A stretch of 64,000 nt of DNA from Tolypeutes matacus (Eukaryota; Chordata; Mammalia; Cingulata; Chlamyphoridae). Location of the stretch: the NCBI GenBank assembly GCA_026826555.1, contig JAKSZT010054335.1:7746846-7810845 (forward strand), read 5' to 3'. The notes beneath the pieces were generated by a model that saw nothing but the letters and a program-made list of their open reading frames with translations, was not told where the DNA came from and did no database searches. Shown piece after piece: positions 1 to 11,017 of this stretch (position 1 is its first letter; the number at the start of each line of letters is the position of its first letter). The position numbers and the translations under genes are program-made.

Positions 1-560
1 CTTAAAACGGGAGATTTTGTGTTGTGTGTGCTGCCACAATGATTTTTTTAAAAGGAATGAACTGTTGATACATACAACAACCTGAACATTTCTTGAGGAC
101 ATTGTGTTGAATGAAAAAAGCCAACCTCTGAAGGTTACGTATTGTATGCTTGCATTTCTACAACATTCTTGAAATCACAACCTTACATTAGTGGTTGCCA
201 GGGCTTAGGGGCAGGGGAGAGGGCGGATGTGACTACAGGTAGAAGCACAGGGATTTTTGTGGTGAGGGAAAAATTCTGTATCTTAATTGCGGTGGTGATT
301 ACACAATCCACACAAGTGATGCAATTGCATAGAAGTACACAAACACACACATACACAATAAGTGCATGTAAAACTGGTGGGATCTGAATAAGCTCTGTGG
401 ATAGTACCAAGGTCCAGTTCCTGGTTTTGATGAGATAGTATTGTATAAGATGTTACCATTGTAGGAAACTAATCAAGGGTGCATGGGACTCCCTGTGCTG
501 TTTATGCAACTTTCTGTGAATCTATAGTTACTTCAAATTAAAAAGTAAAAAAAAAAACTT
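1..560 (+). mobile_element. Old L1 (L1M-type) 3' end
   Basis: This is sense-strand L1 3' UTR sequence. It has the typical run of 'drug-like' L1M text: a region resembling 'gttaccattg', then a line about a small-volume product near 470-510, and a terminal A-rich tail at about 548-560. No open reading frame of L1 survives. The left edge of the window cuts the element. The subfamily (L1MC/L1ME class) is inferred from memory of the 3' UTR pattern. Confidence 0.6.
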
Positions 561-564
561 AAGC

Positions 565-1540
565 AAGGTAGAAAAGCATCAACCATATAAAAGAGTGATA
601 CAATGGCTTTCATTGAGCACCAGTAGGAAACGGAAAAGGGTAGCCACAGACAGGGAGAAGATATTTGCAGTGCATATTGCCCACAAAGTTCTTTTATACA
701 AAATATATACTTTCCATAATCAAAAAGAAAAAAATAAAAATTACCCAGTAAAATAGAATTGAACTGCCATTTTACAAAATAGGAAATTAAAAATAACATC
801 AAGCATATGAAAAGAAGCATAACATCAGTAGCATTCAGGAAAATGCAAATTAAAACTACAAGATACTGTTACATACTTACCAGAACAGCTAAAATTAAGG
901 AGACTGATTATAACCAAGAATTGGTAAGAGTGTGAAACAACTGGAGCTCTTGTTTTTGCTGCAGTGTGAGTGTGTCCATCAGGTTGGATAACTGTTAGGC
1001 ATTATCAGTAGAGCTCAGTGTCCGCCCACCCAATGACTCAGCTGTTCTGCTACTGGAGACGCATTTATGAGAAACGAACGCATGCATCTACCAAAAGACA
1101 ATGGATGGATAATTAAATTGTGGTAGAGTCATACAGTGAAATAATCTACAATATTGAGAACAAATGACTCACTGCTGCATAGAACAACATGGGTGAATCT
1201 CAGAGAAACACTCCTGAGTGAAAGAAAGCAGGCAAAAGAGCATGCACCGAATGAGTCCATTTCTATGATGGTCATAGGGCGATGGAAGTTGGAAGAGTGG
1301 TTACCTCTGTGAAGCCATGGGCAGGGGTAGGAGCTGACCACATAGGGGCCGGAAGAGGCCTTCTGGGGTGCTGAAGACATTCTAGACCTTGATCTGGGTG
1401 GTGGTCACACAGATGTAGCTGTAGATGCAGGTGCAGATGTAGCTGTAGATGCAGGTGCAGATGTAGATATAGATATGCAAAAGTGCATCAAGGTGTATGT
1501 TATAAAGGTAAGCTAAACCTCATTTTTTAAAAGAAGGGAT
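565..1540 (+). mobile_element. Old L1 (L1M-type), ORF2 end and 3' UTR
   Basis: A second sense L1 fragment follows directly on the tail of the first. About 640-900 matches the decayed end of L1 ORF2 (the stretch of AAAT-rich sequence that follows the RT domain), and 1080-1540 looks like 3' UTR. Stops and indels break every frame, so it is inactive. A 24-bp tandem duplication lies near its right end (see separate entry). Confidence 0.6.
1411..1478. repeat. 24-bp short tandem repeat inside L1
   Basis: Two identical 24-bp units (1411-1434 and 1435-1458) are followed by a partial, diverged third unit ending about 1478. The core is alternating AGATGTAG and TGCAGGTGC. This is a local replication-slippage minisatellite. 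Confidence 0.8.
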
Positions 1541-4020
1541 TATGCAACACTGGTAATAAAATCTAACTATAGGTCTAATCCTTGGAAACGTGAATCCTTG
1601 AATGTGAAATTAAAATGTTATTAGATTTCTCTTCACATTGTTGTTTCAAGGAGGAATTTCACCATAAAAACGAAGTTAAAGCCCATTCTTTCAAATAGCC
1701 TCTTCCAAAGTCTTCTAGTTAGAGCTTTTGCAGCCTGTAGGAGCTAAATTCAATTTCATACATGAAAATCTTTCCAGGGCCAGACGCAGGATCTGCCTGT
1801 TTGCCACTGATAGCATAAAGGGACTAAGTTCAGGTACTTTCAAGCTGTTTCTCTGCAGGTCACGTCCTTCCATAGACGGGCAATTAAGGAGCGCTGCCAC
1901 TCTGCTGCTGCTGACCCGGAGATGTCAAAGCTGAGAACTTAAGGGGGAAGAAACAAGGGTTTTAGGAGGTCAGGGAAAGTGGCTCTCACCTCGAGCTGTG
2001 CTGTTTCATTTATGTTAGATGAAAGATTCATTTTTTGAGGTTTGTTGAAATCGGTGATATTTGTTAGCATTTTACCTTTTTATTGTGCACTAGCTGGGAT
2101 GATTCCAAAGATTTCTCAGTGTAATTTCAAACAGTATCTATTCTTCAGAGTTTTTTGCCTGTTTTTGTTGAATTACAAAAAGACGTCTGAATTTTTTTCA
2201 TTTCAATCTTGCCAAAAATAACTCTGTTCCTCAAATCCAGAATTAATTTCTCAGGTGAAGAGGGACAGTGACTGGCACAGTGGACCCCTGTTGCTTTGTC
2301 TTTGTTTAGACTCATTCTTCTGGGAGCTTCTCCACCTTCCCTGAAGCCAAGGTGTCCCACCCAACAGCCACCCACGGCCCCAGCCATGGTCACAGTGGCT
2401 TGTCCCAGGAGTCCCGCCTGATTAAAGCCAGGCCCACCCCAGTCCTCTTTTTTTTTTTTTTTTTTTTTGAGAAATCAAATTAGCTTCCTTCCAGTAGTAG
2501 AATACATAAGAAATACTGCTCAGCAATTTTTGGTGGCCGTATTTCCCACCACAGTCGAGGATGTGCGTGAGACCCTGGCGCGGCCTTCCTCACTCGGCCC
2601 AAGGGAGGTGGCCTCACTTGGCCATCTGCCATCTGCTCAGCCTTCTGGACCCGAGAACATGTGGGGTGGCGAGCTAGCACCAGGAGAGAGCGGCACAGCT
2701 TCCGGCAGAGGGAGAGGGTGAATGAACGGGACTTCCCGCACTGCCGCATAAAGTTTTGCTTGCTTGCCACTTTGAAATACCTCTTCCGAGGCTCAAGCGA
2801 GAAAGGAGAGGCTGGAATTTGATCTGAGCGCCGTAATTGGGCTGGACGTAGAAGAGGGACGCAGGTGGCCTTGGGGGAAAGTCCGCGAACAGCTGGTGCC
2901 AGTGGTGCCTCCTGATGGACGGTCCTTCTCGCTTGTCCTTCGGAAGCCTGGGGCAGGTGGGCTCCAGGCGCAGGTGCCCCCTTGAAACCACTAAAGGATG
3001 GGCGTGTCACCCCAGAGAACCGAGGGGGGTAGCCTCACGTTTTTACCCAATGGCATCTCGAGGAGAAAAATTACTGGGTTTTGCTCCTAACCCCTTCTGA
3101 CTAGTGTTTCTGAACTTCTAAAACTTCTCCTCACAACCTTCTTAAAGGAGCCTGCTGGTTAATATGGTAAACAGCAAACAGAAAGGATGTGCCTCTGGTC
3201 TTTAGGGGAAAAAAATCCCCTAAAATATGTAGGACGTCTGAGTGGATCAAGCACCAGCACTCTCCCAGGTCCATCAGTACCTGTGGGCCCCAGTAAGCTG
3301 CTGCTGCACCCCAGCTTCTGTGCCTGGTATGGAGCGTGTGTTTAATAAATACTGTCGGACAGATGGATGAAGAGGTTTCATGTTGAAATGTGAAGTAGTC
3401 ATTTAATAGTTTTTTCCCCTTTTCTTTCTTTTTTGAAGTTGGTGATCTGCACAAAATTTTTAAATGTAGTGTTGTGAATTTTTTTTTCCTAAAAATGGGA
3501 AGAAAAAGTCCACTTTGCCCATTCAGTGGGCAAGGTCTGAGTGGCGCCTTTAGGAAGACCTTAAATTATAGTTCTTGTACCCCCTGACAGTCATCCACGG
3601 AATCAAACCTCAGAACTAGAAATGAACCGAGTTAATTCTAATCCGTCTTTAGGCAGAAGGTGCATGGTTTTGGCTTTAGGTTTAAATGCTGACCACCAAG
3701 AAGTGGCAGCTTGTCCTCTCCCAGAACAAGCTCTCTGTCCGTCTCCAGGTGAGGCTACTGGTCACAACAGAAATCACAGAAGCACTCCTTCACGGCCCAG
3801 CTTTGAAAGCAGGAGTCTGGAAGCAGAAAGCCCCACTCTCATGGAATACTGGCTTTCGGAAGAACCAACGTGAAGTCCGACTCCCTGGGGTGGGAAGATG
3901 GGGGCACGTCGGGCTCGGCTGCCTGCCAGGGCACCAGGAGGGGGCTGGGTTGACAGGGTGGGAGTGGAAGGAACTAGCAGCCTCGCCCCATCCCAGACTT
4001 TGCTCCTTCCATTCTCTCTA
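1541..4020. other. Unique DNA, no gene seen
   Basis: No exon or intact repeat is recognised. A pure T tract occupies about 2450-2468. About 3250-3375 ends with an AATAAATA stretch like the tail of MIR/L2 elements. The 176-codon open frame on the minus strand (2480-3010) has no recognisable domain and is treated as chance. Confidence 0.5.
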
Positions 4021-4139
4021 GGTTTTTGTTTGAAGAAGAAGAAGAAGAAAAGATGTATATCTTCTGAGGAATCCACCTCAGACTCTGGGGGATCGTTACT
4101 AAATGAGCAAGGGGCCTACAGAGGAAGACCAATCCATAA

Positions 4140-4700
4140 ACGGACAGAATTCAAAAAGGGAGCGCTGCGTGACAACCCCCACTCGAGTGGGAGTTCAGGA
4201 CCGAAAAGGACACGGAGAAAGGGAGATCAGTCAACCCCAACGGAGGTGCCACACACGGCCATGGATTTGAACGGCTGAGAGTGCCATGGTTACGTGCGGC
4301 TGACCTAAACCTGGTGCTGCCGATGGCGAACGTGGTCGAGGCAGAAGAATGCCGGGAATGGCCACCACGGAGCCGTGGGAGCCACGGGGCCTGGGGCCGC
4401 AGTGGCCTCTCGGGTGGTCTGCGGGATGAGCCTGGAAAGAAGAGGCTGCTGAGGCTTGCAGGTGAGGCGGGAGAGCCCACCCCCAGCGAGGGCCTCTGCC
4501 CAGTGCAGCCCCGTGAGCGCCCGGCAAGAGGGCCCCCTCACGGTGGGGGTCGCGGGGCCAGGGAGCTGGGCCTGTGCTCCGGACCTGACGCTCCACGGCC
4601 CTCGTCAGGGCTCGCGCCTCTCGGAAACGAGACTGGAAGACTCCCCTCTGGGGCAAAGACCTTTAAGCCTGTGTCAGGGCATGAGCTGGTTCAATACCGC
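4140..4700. promoter_or_regulatory. CpG-rich block, candidate CpG island
   Basis: I count about 22 CpG dinucleotides in the first 300 bp and about 17 in the next 200 bp, close to the number expected from base composition and far above the depleted surroundings. That is the signature of a CpG island. It may be a promoter, an orphan island, or a GC-rich exon. A sequence reading CTTGCAG followed by GTGAGG (about 4460) would serve as a splice donor. The 140-codon sense frame at 4281-4703 has no recognisable domain. Confidence 0.45.
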
Positions 4701-5829
4701 TAAGCTAGACGGGGGGGCTGGCAGGTGACTCGGCAGGAAGTTCTCCTCTAGTTATTATCCTGAGCATTTGAAGAGGCTGTGACAATGGCCGAGAAGGTTG
4801 TGAGAAGATCGTGGAAGGACAGCAGGGTGTGCTGGAGGCTCCAGAGTCCGCAGTGAGGACAGTGCCAGGAACATGCTCGTCCAAGAAGTTTCCCAACCCT
4901 CACATGAATACTTTGGGTGATAAAGACAAAAGAGTTTATGGCGGCCCCAATTTTAGGCTAAGGGGCACCTACTCTGATCATGGAAAAACCACGAAAGAAG
5001 GGACAAACACATATCTGCCCTCCAGGCTTCCAGGGGCAGGGTCTGCTTGATTTACATCAAGTGCCACGGAGGAACTGGGCTGCTTCGGAGTCTCCCAGAG
5101 GTTTATGTCCCCCTCTCTTAGAGCGGCTCCTGGAGGCAGCATGTGGGATGGTGAAGCCCCTTTTCCAGCTGGCACAGCCTCGCCCAGCTACGGCAGTGTG
5201 GCAGCTAATGGTGTAGCCTGTGGGCTCCCCAGCTCCGCGCTGGCTCACCAAGCAGTGCCCAGGGCATGGGGTCTGGAGGCGCTGTGTGTCTTTCCCCTGG
5301 AGAACAGCTGCCCTTTTCCCCGGAACTTTGACAATAAGCTTCTTTAAATGAGAATTACTCAAAGAGGTCCTGTAAGAAGCAGCTCCTTACTCTTTGGGTG
5401 CAGAAATAAGTTCCAGGTGAGATTTCCAGGCCTCTTATCTTGGCATTCTCTCCTTTGCCTTGGTTTCCAGAACTTTTAACTCTTCGGTTTGACAATATGC
5501 CAAGGCAAAGCCTGGCTGCAGTGGCTTCTGGGGGTTTAAGCCATACCCAGGCTGCATTGATTTCTTTTTCCATCTTGCAGACCTAAGGCTCTGCTTTTCC
5601 CAAACCTGCACACCATGGTGAGGCACTTGTCTAAAATGGGCAGCAGCCACATGAACGGCACGACAACGGGGCTGCTGGTGCTTTCTCCAGCCAAATCGTC
5701 GGCCTCTGCCCTGCGGCAGCCTGTGCCCTGCGGCGCATGTGGCTTATGGTGGAGAGCGCTCCAGGACAGCTGGGCAAGGTCCTGGGGAACCCGGCTTGAG
5801 GACAGCCCGGCATTGACAGGCCCCCAGGC
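4701..5829. other. Unique GC-moderate DNA, no gene seen
   Basis: No recognised repeat. A pyrimidine tract ending in CAG at 5580 resembles a splice acceptor, and a 161-codon frame (5615-6100) starts shortly after it. Neither shows a domain, and a single acceptor-like site is weak evidence for an exon. Confidence 0.4.
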
Positions 5830-6150
5830 AAGGGGACAGAGTCGTGTCAGCCCCTGTCAGTCAGCGCCACCCGGTGACAGGGAGGCGACGAGCCTCCAGG
5901 CGTCTCCAGGTGAGGAGGCTCCAGCGGCCAAGGGCCGCTCTGAGGGCCCTGGGGGGAAGGAGACGGGGTCTGGAGGACGGAGGGGCCCCGATGCGGGCCG
6001 CACCTCAGGGTGTGGTCCCCTGGGAGGTGGCGGCGAGCAGCGAGCTCAGGGACCCGACTTACCCTTCAGAGGGCCACAGCTGGGGCGAGTTCTGCTCTGA
6101 GCAAGCCGAGGGCAAGCGGGGCCAAGCGTGTGCTCCGGGTGCAGCGTGGC
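5830..6150. promoter_or_regulatory. Second CpG-rich block
   Basis: About two dozen CpGs fall in roughly 320 bp, in contrast with the AT-rich, CpG-poor DNA that begins at about 6340. It could belong to the same GC-rich domain as the 4140-4700 block. No core promoter motif stands out. Confidence 0.4.
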
Positions 6151-6339
6151 ATCTTGCTTTTTTGTTGCTGAGTAGGGTCCGCTGTATGGTGTGGAAACCG
6201 CTGAGTGGTGGCCTCTGGGGAGTTTCAAGTTCGGGGCTCCTAGGAGCCGAACCTCTATAAGCGTTTGTTCTTCCCACCGCCCGGTCGGCCCCATGGGCCG
6301 GGAGGTTCCACTGTGCTTAAGCTCAGGCTGGGTTTCTGT

Positions 6340-7540
6340 CACTTAGTTCCCAAACAGCCCTAACTATTCTTCCTATTCACCAAAATTTTCTGAGGCGTGA
6401 TGAACAAACAAACCAGCTTCGGGTCTCGTGTAATTTTACCTCTGACCACTTTCAAATGTTTGGAAACCTCTTGATTCCCACATTATCTAAAGTGACACAT
6501 TGGATACAAAAGATGGAAACTTTTTATATAGATACTATAACATTCAAACTTTGGTATTATGCGTACCCAATGAACCTACCAGCAAAAAAGGAAAATTGTA
6601 GACAAGTGTGTCTTACAAATATGTAATGTAAAGACCTCAATAAAATGCTACTTAATAAAATCCAGCAATACTCAGTAGATTTCAAACACTTGGTATGACA
6701 AAAAGGAGTGTGAAATATTTCATTAATATTTTTATGTGGTTTACATATCGAAATGATGACATTTTAGATATATTGGGTGAAATAAGATATATTATTAAAA
6801 TTATTCCACCTGTTTGTTTTTACTTTTTTTAATGGGTAAACTGGGAAATTTAAAATTACATATGTGGCTTACATTACATTTTGACTGGAAAGAGCTGGAC
6901 TAGATCATCCAGCTCTATGTTACGGTTATAGAGCCCTATTTATCCATACTCCTGGTGAGGCAGTTACATTGTTTCCAAGTCCCTTGTTTTCTTAGTCTTC
7001 GGGGATTTATAACTTTTTAAAATTACTTTACTGTCTAAATTTTAGGGGGCTTTCAGAGGAAGCGGAGATAAATCTGAACATTCAGTTTTCTGTGCTTACC
7101 CAGAAGCCTGATTTTGAATTGACTAAATAAATGTGCTACTTGCTCTACCCTCAATTATAATCTTCATCCTTCAGAGAGATGCTCAGGAAAAAAAGATACG
7201 AAAGTCTTTTATTGTTAAATATACTAGGAAAAGCTTCTATATCTTAAAGTAAAATATTTCACATTAGAAGATTCGGTTAAATTTACAAAATTAGTGTCAA
7301 AAATATTTTTGTATTGGACTCCTGACAACCTAAAACTAATCCTTATGACTTAATTACTGTTAAAAAAGCTACAATTTGTCTGATTTTTTGGATATACAAT
7401 TTATATAGTTTATTAGTAGAGAAATATAAAAATATAAATTAATCAAGTAATTATAAAAATCTTGTCTATTCCCTTTCAGTTGTTATTTATGCATATATGC
7501 TTACTCATAATACATAATTAGCCATTAATTTCATACTTAG
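6340..7540. other. AT-rich DNA without recognised features
   Basis: Low GC, no long open frame and no clear repeat family. Parts may be very old LINE sequence that I cannot place. Confidence 0.5.
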
Positions 7541-7860
7541 AGTATATTAAATACTTTAAGGTATTGTGTATTCTGCCTTTTCACCTAAAATTATATTGCA
7601 ACCACTTAGATATCCTATAACCTATAAAACCCAATCCCCTATTCTTGGACATTTGTTCATTTCTTTTTTGCTGTTATAATTAATGTTGCAATGAGTCTCC
7701 ATATATACTTCTTTATGGGCAGCTCAAATTTTTCTCCCTCAGGATAAATTCTAGTGGTAAAATTTTTGACTTAAAGAGGCTAAGTGATTTTAAAATTCCT
7801 GAAATATATTTACAAATTATTCCCCAGAGAATTAAAAGAAAACTTACCCTCCCACCTAGA
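7540..7860 (-). mobile_element. Old L1 fragment, antisense
   Basis: The text around 7640-7800 (a 'cattTgttcatttc' stretch, then 'gttgcaatgagtctcc', then 'ggataaattctagtgg') matches the antisense 3' region of old L1 families. Both ends are indistinct and all frames are broken. Confidence 0.5.
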
Positions 7861-8109
7861 GTTTCAAGAGAGTGGGCCATTTCACCCCAAAAATAGTTTC
7901 CAGTTTGATAAGAAAAGAATGACATCCTAGTTCCATTTCTGTTTATTTTGATAGGCCATTTATGTATGTATACTTCCTCCCCTATGCCAATTTTTAATAT
8001 TGATTTGTAGAACTCTGGCTGCAGAATACTAGGGGATTTCATTGCTTTTGTGGCCGTCTCGGGCTAGCATCAAAATGGACACTGTAAATACCGCTCAGGT
8101 GAGAAAGCT

Positions 8110-8640
8110 GGCTATCGCTCTGCCACCTGTTACCCTTCTCTTCGAGCTTCGGGCGCATCCCAACAGAACTTGGCACCGAGGGGAAGCGTGTCGAGTGGCG
8201 GCATCTCGTTATCCAGCCACTGGCTAAGCCAGCTGGCCGCGGGGTCTTCAGCACCCACTTGGACCGCGTGTCCCCCGAGCTGCTTTCTCCTAAACGCAGC
8301 GGCTCTGAAAACCAGGCTGTCCTGGCCGCGTGGATTCTTGGGATCCTTCCTGCTCTCCACCACTGCCACCGCCCCCGAAAGCAAACACAACGTGGCAGGC
8401 ACCTCGGTTCCTGGCCCCTTCCTCTCAAGCTAAAACGCCGCTGGCGGGCTGGGCGCGAGCGCCCTGGAAAGCTGTTTGCCAGGCGGCCGGAGCAGACGCC
8501 ACGCAACGGGCTGGCTTGGCAGCGGGAACTAATTGGCTCTGTCTGCAGAGGCTGGCGGCCTCCCGGGAGGCAGCGCGCTGGCCCTCAGCCCTGCCTCTGG
8601 GACAGGCAATGCCCTCTCCTTTCTCCACTCTAGGGGTAAC
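8110..8640. promoter_or_regulatory. CpG-rich block, candidate CpG island with ATG and donor upstream
   Basis: About 40 CpGs lie in roughly 530 bp. Just upstream an ATG at 8075, with A at -3 and G at +4, opens eight codons that end at 8098 in CAG followed by GTGAGA, a good consensus splice donor. This arrangement resembles a short first coding exon at a CpG island. No matching second exon is recognisable, so the exon reading is only a possibility. Confidence 0.45.
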
Positions 8641-8874
8641 GGGGTTAAGACCCCTCCCGACCCAGTCTCCAGGCTTGACTGAAATACTCAAAGCGCTCTG
8701 GTGACCGAGGGTTCACAGCCACGGGAGTGGGGCTAAGATTAAGTTTTTTTCTGGGGTACTTAATCTGCCTGGAAAGGCACGCTGCAAACCGAGCTGTTTA
8801 CGATCAGGCAATGGCAAGCCCTTGCAGAGAGCAGACAATGTTGGACGTTAAAGATGGGAAGATTTCGTCTTCTA

Positions 8875-9195
8875 CTGCGGTAATGTGGTTTTCCCTCTTC
8901 TGTCACTCTTGTGATATTCTATTTATTATTAGATTTCCTAATGTCAAACCATTTTTGCATTCCTGGGATAACTCTTCTCGTGTTACTATTCTTTTCATAT
9001 ATTGCTGAATTTGATTTTGCTTGTGTTTTATTTAGGATGTCTATATCTATATTTGTGAGAATGATGTATAGTTTTCTTCTGGCAACTTTGTCATAATTTG
9101 TATTAGATACATAAAGCAGAACAAGATCAGTTTTACTACATTATAAGGTATAGAGGCCTTTGAATAATATTTCACTAATATTTTCAAAGGATATT
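8875..9195 (-). mobile_element. L1 ORF2 fragment, antisense
   Basis: The sequence around 8940-9080 is the familiar antisense L1 ORF2 passage (a 'tttttgcattcctggga' run, then a region around 'tgtctatatctatatttgtga'). It is short, broken by stops, and separated from the next L1 by about 20 bp. Confidence 0.6.
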
Positions 9196-9209
9196 TAAAA
9201 CATGTTTCT

Positions 9210-10140
9210 TTTTAACAGCTTTATTGAAATGTAATTCACATGCCATACAATTTATCTATTTAACTTGTACCGCTTACTGGTTTTTGGTATATTCTCAGAG
9301 TTGGACAACTATCACCATAATTAATTTTAGAGCATTTTCATCACCCCAAGAAGAAACCTCATTCCCATGAACAGTCACTGCCCATGTCCCCCTCCCCACT
9401 GTTCCCGACAACTACTAATCTACTCTGTATCACTGTAGATATGCCTATTCTGGAGGTTCCATATAAATGTAATCACAAAATATGTGACCTTTTGCGTCTA
9501 GCTCCTTTAACTTAGCATAATGTTTCCAAGGTGCATCCATGCTGTAGCATGGATCAGTATTTCCTCTTTATTACTGAATAATACTACACTCTGGATATGC
9601 CACGTTCTATTTATCCATTCAGCAGTAGATGGGCATTTGGCTTTCTCCACTCTGACTGCTGTGAATAATGCTGCTATGAAGATTCACGTACAAGTTTTTG
9701 TGTAGACATAGGTTTTATTTCTCTTGGAAAGGTGGATATGTAGGTGTGAAGTTTCTAGGACATGTGGTAACTCTATGTTTAACATTTTGAGGTGCTGCCA
9801 AACTACTTCCTAATGTGGCTGTGCCATATTACATTCTCACCAGCAATGCACGAGTGTTCCAGTCCCTCCATATTCTCACCAGCACTTACAGCTGTCTTTT
9901 TAGTTATAGCCATTCGAGTGGGTTTGATTTGTTTTTCCCTAATGACTGATGATGTTGAGCATTTTTTCATGTGCCAATTGGCTATTTGTATCTTCTTTGG
10001 ATAAGGTTTATCAAGATCCTTTGCCCATTTTTAATTGAGCTATTTGTCTTTTTATTGTTGAGTTGTAAGAGTTCTTTATATATTCTAGATACAAGTCCCT
10101 TGTCAAGTATATGATTTTCAGGATATTTCTTTTCAAAATT
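9210..10140 (-). mobile_element. L1 3' end, antisense
   Basis: Begins with the classic antisense L1 3' start (AACAGCTTTATTGA at about 9216) and runs through the passages around 'tcaccccaagaagaaacc', 'cttagcataatg' and 'ttgcccatttttaattgagc' to about 10140. It is the same L1 subfamily and orientation as the element at 37613-39510. All reading frames are broken. Confidence 0.8.
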
Positions 10141-10650
10141 AACTATAGTTTACTCAGTTCATAGGAGTAAGAGTCTGATAGAACACAAATATCTTGCTTT
10201 CCTGAAATGTGTCATTGAAAAATACAGGGAATAAATAAGTGTGTAAACTACTAGTTAATAAAGTATAAACTATCTAGTCTCCAAAAACCTATATTTAATA
10301 ATAAAGCATTATTTATTTCTTTTTAGGAATTTAAATTTAATAAGAAATGACTTAATCTTTCTCTGTTTCTTAAGAAGAAATTTTGTTAATTTGTTAAGTT
10401 TCCGATATAGTCCCCAGACTAATATAACTATGTCAGAACCTTTGAAGAAAACTGATAATATATTCCACGTTAAAAATAATTTAATCAAAAGTACACTCTG
10501 ATTCCCTATCATCTAGCCCAGGGTACCATACAACAGAAACACGTATCAAAAGGCACGCCGGGGCATCCTAGCACACTGTGCTGGGGAAACCAAGAAAGGG
10601 GTCGTAGGAATGGTCCCTGGAAGAGATTCATACACTCAAAACACTCCTTT
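10141..10650. other. AT-rich DNA, nothing recognised
   Basis: No gene and no repeat family that I can name with confidence. Confidence 0.4.
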
Positions 10651-10659
10651 TTTCATTGG

Positions 10660-10995
10660 ACAACTATTTACAAGGCTTCCTGTAGGCCAGGTACTGTCTT
10701 AGGTTCTAGGATGAAACTAGAGAGTGAAAACAAATGTTATCTCCCTATTAGTGGGGACAACACATTCATGAGATAACCACACAATGGGATGCAATGTTAC
10801 AATTGTGATTGTGGTATAGTTGAACACGATTAGGGGTGATCAAAGAGAGCTTCCTGGAGGCAATGGCATTTGAGCTTTTTTTGAAGTTTACCAGCAAGGG
10901 GAAAGCTGAAAGCACCTCATTGTCCTGAGCCAACCTGGAGAACCCGAGGGAGACTGGGGAGGAGCAGAGGTAGCTGGTGAGCAGAGGGGCACTCC
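10660..10995 (+). mobile_element. L2 LINE fragment
   Basis: The order of short landmarks (a 'gccaggtactgt' run, then 'aagagagcttcctggagg', then 'gcatttgagc', then 'agcaaggggaaagc') follows the L2 3' region in sense. It is ancient and non-coding. It could alternatively be a MER-type repeat of similar age. Confidence 0.5.
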
Positions 10996-11017
10996 CCAAG
11001 CAGGTGTGCCAGGTCTG

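Noticed and set aside
2480..3010. A 176-codon minus-strand frame
   Set aside because: No domain, repetitive composition, competing frames on both strands and no splice context.
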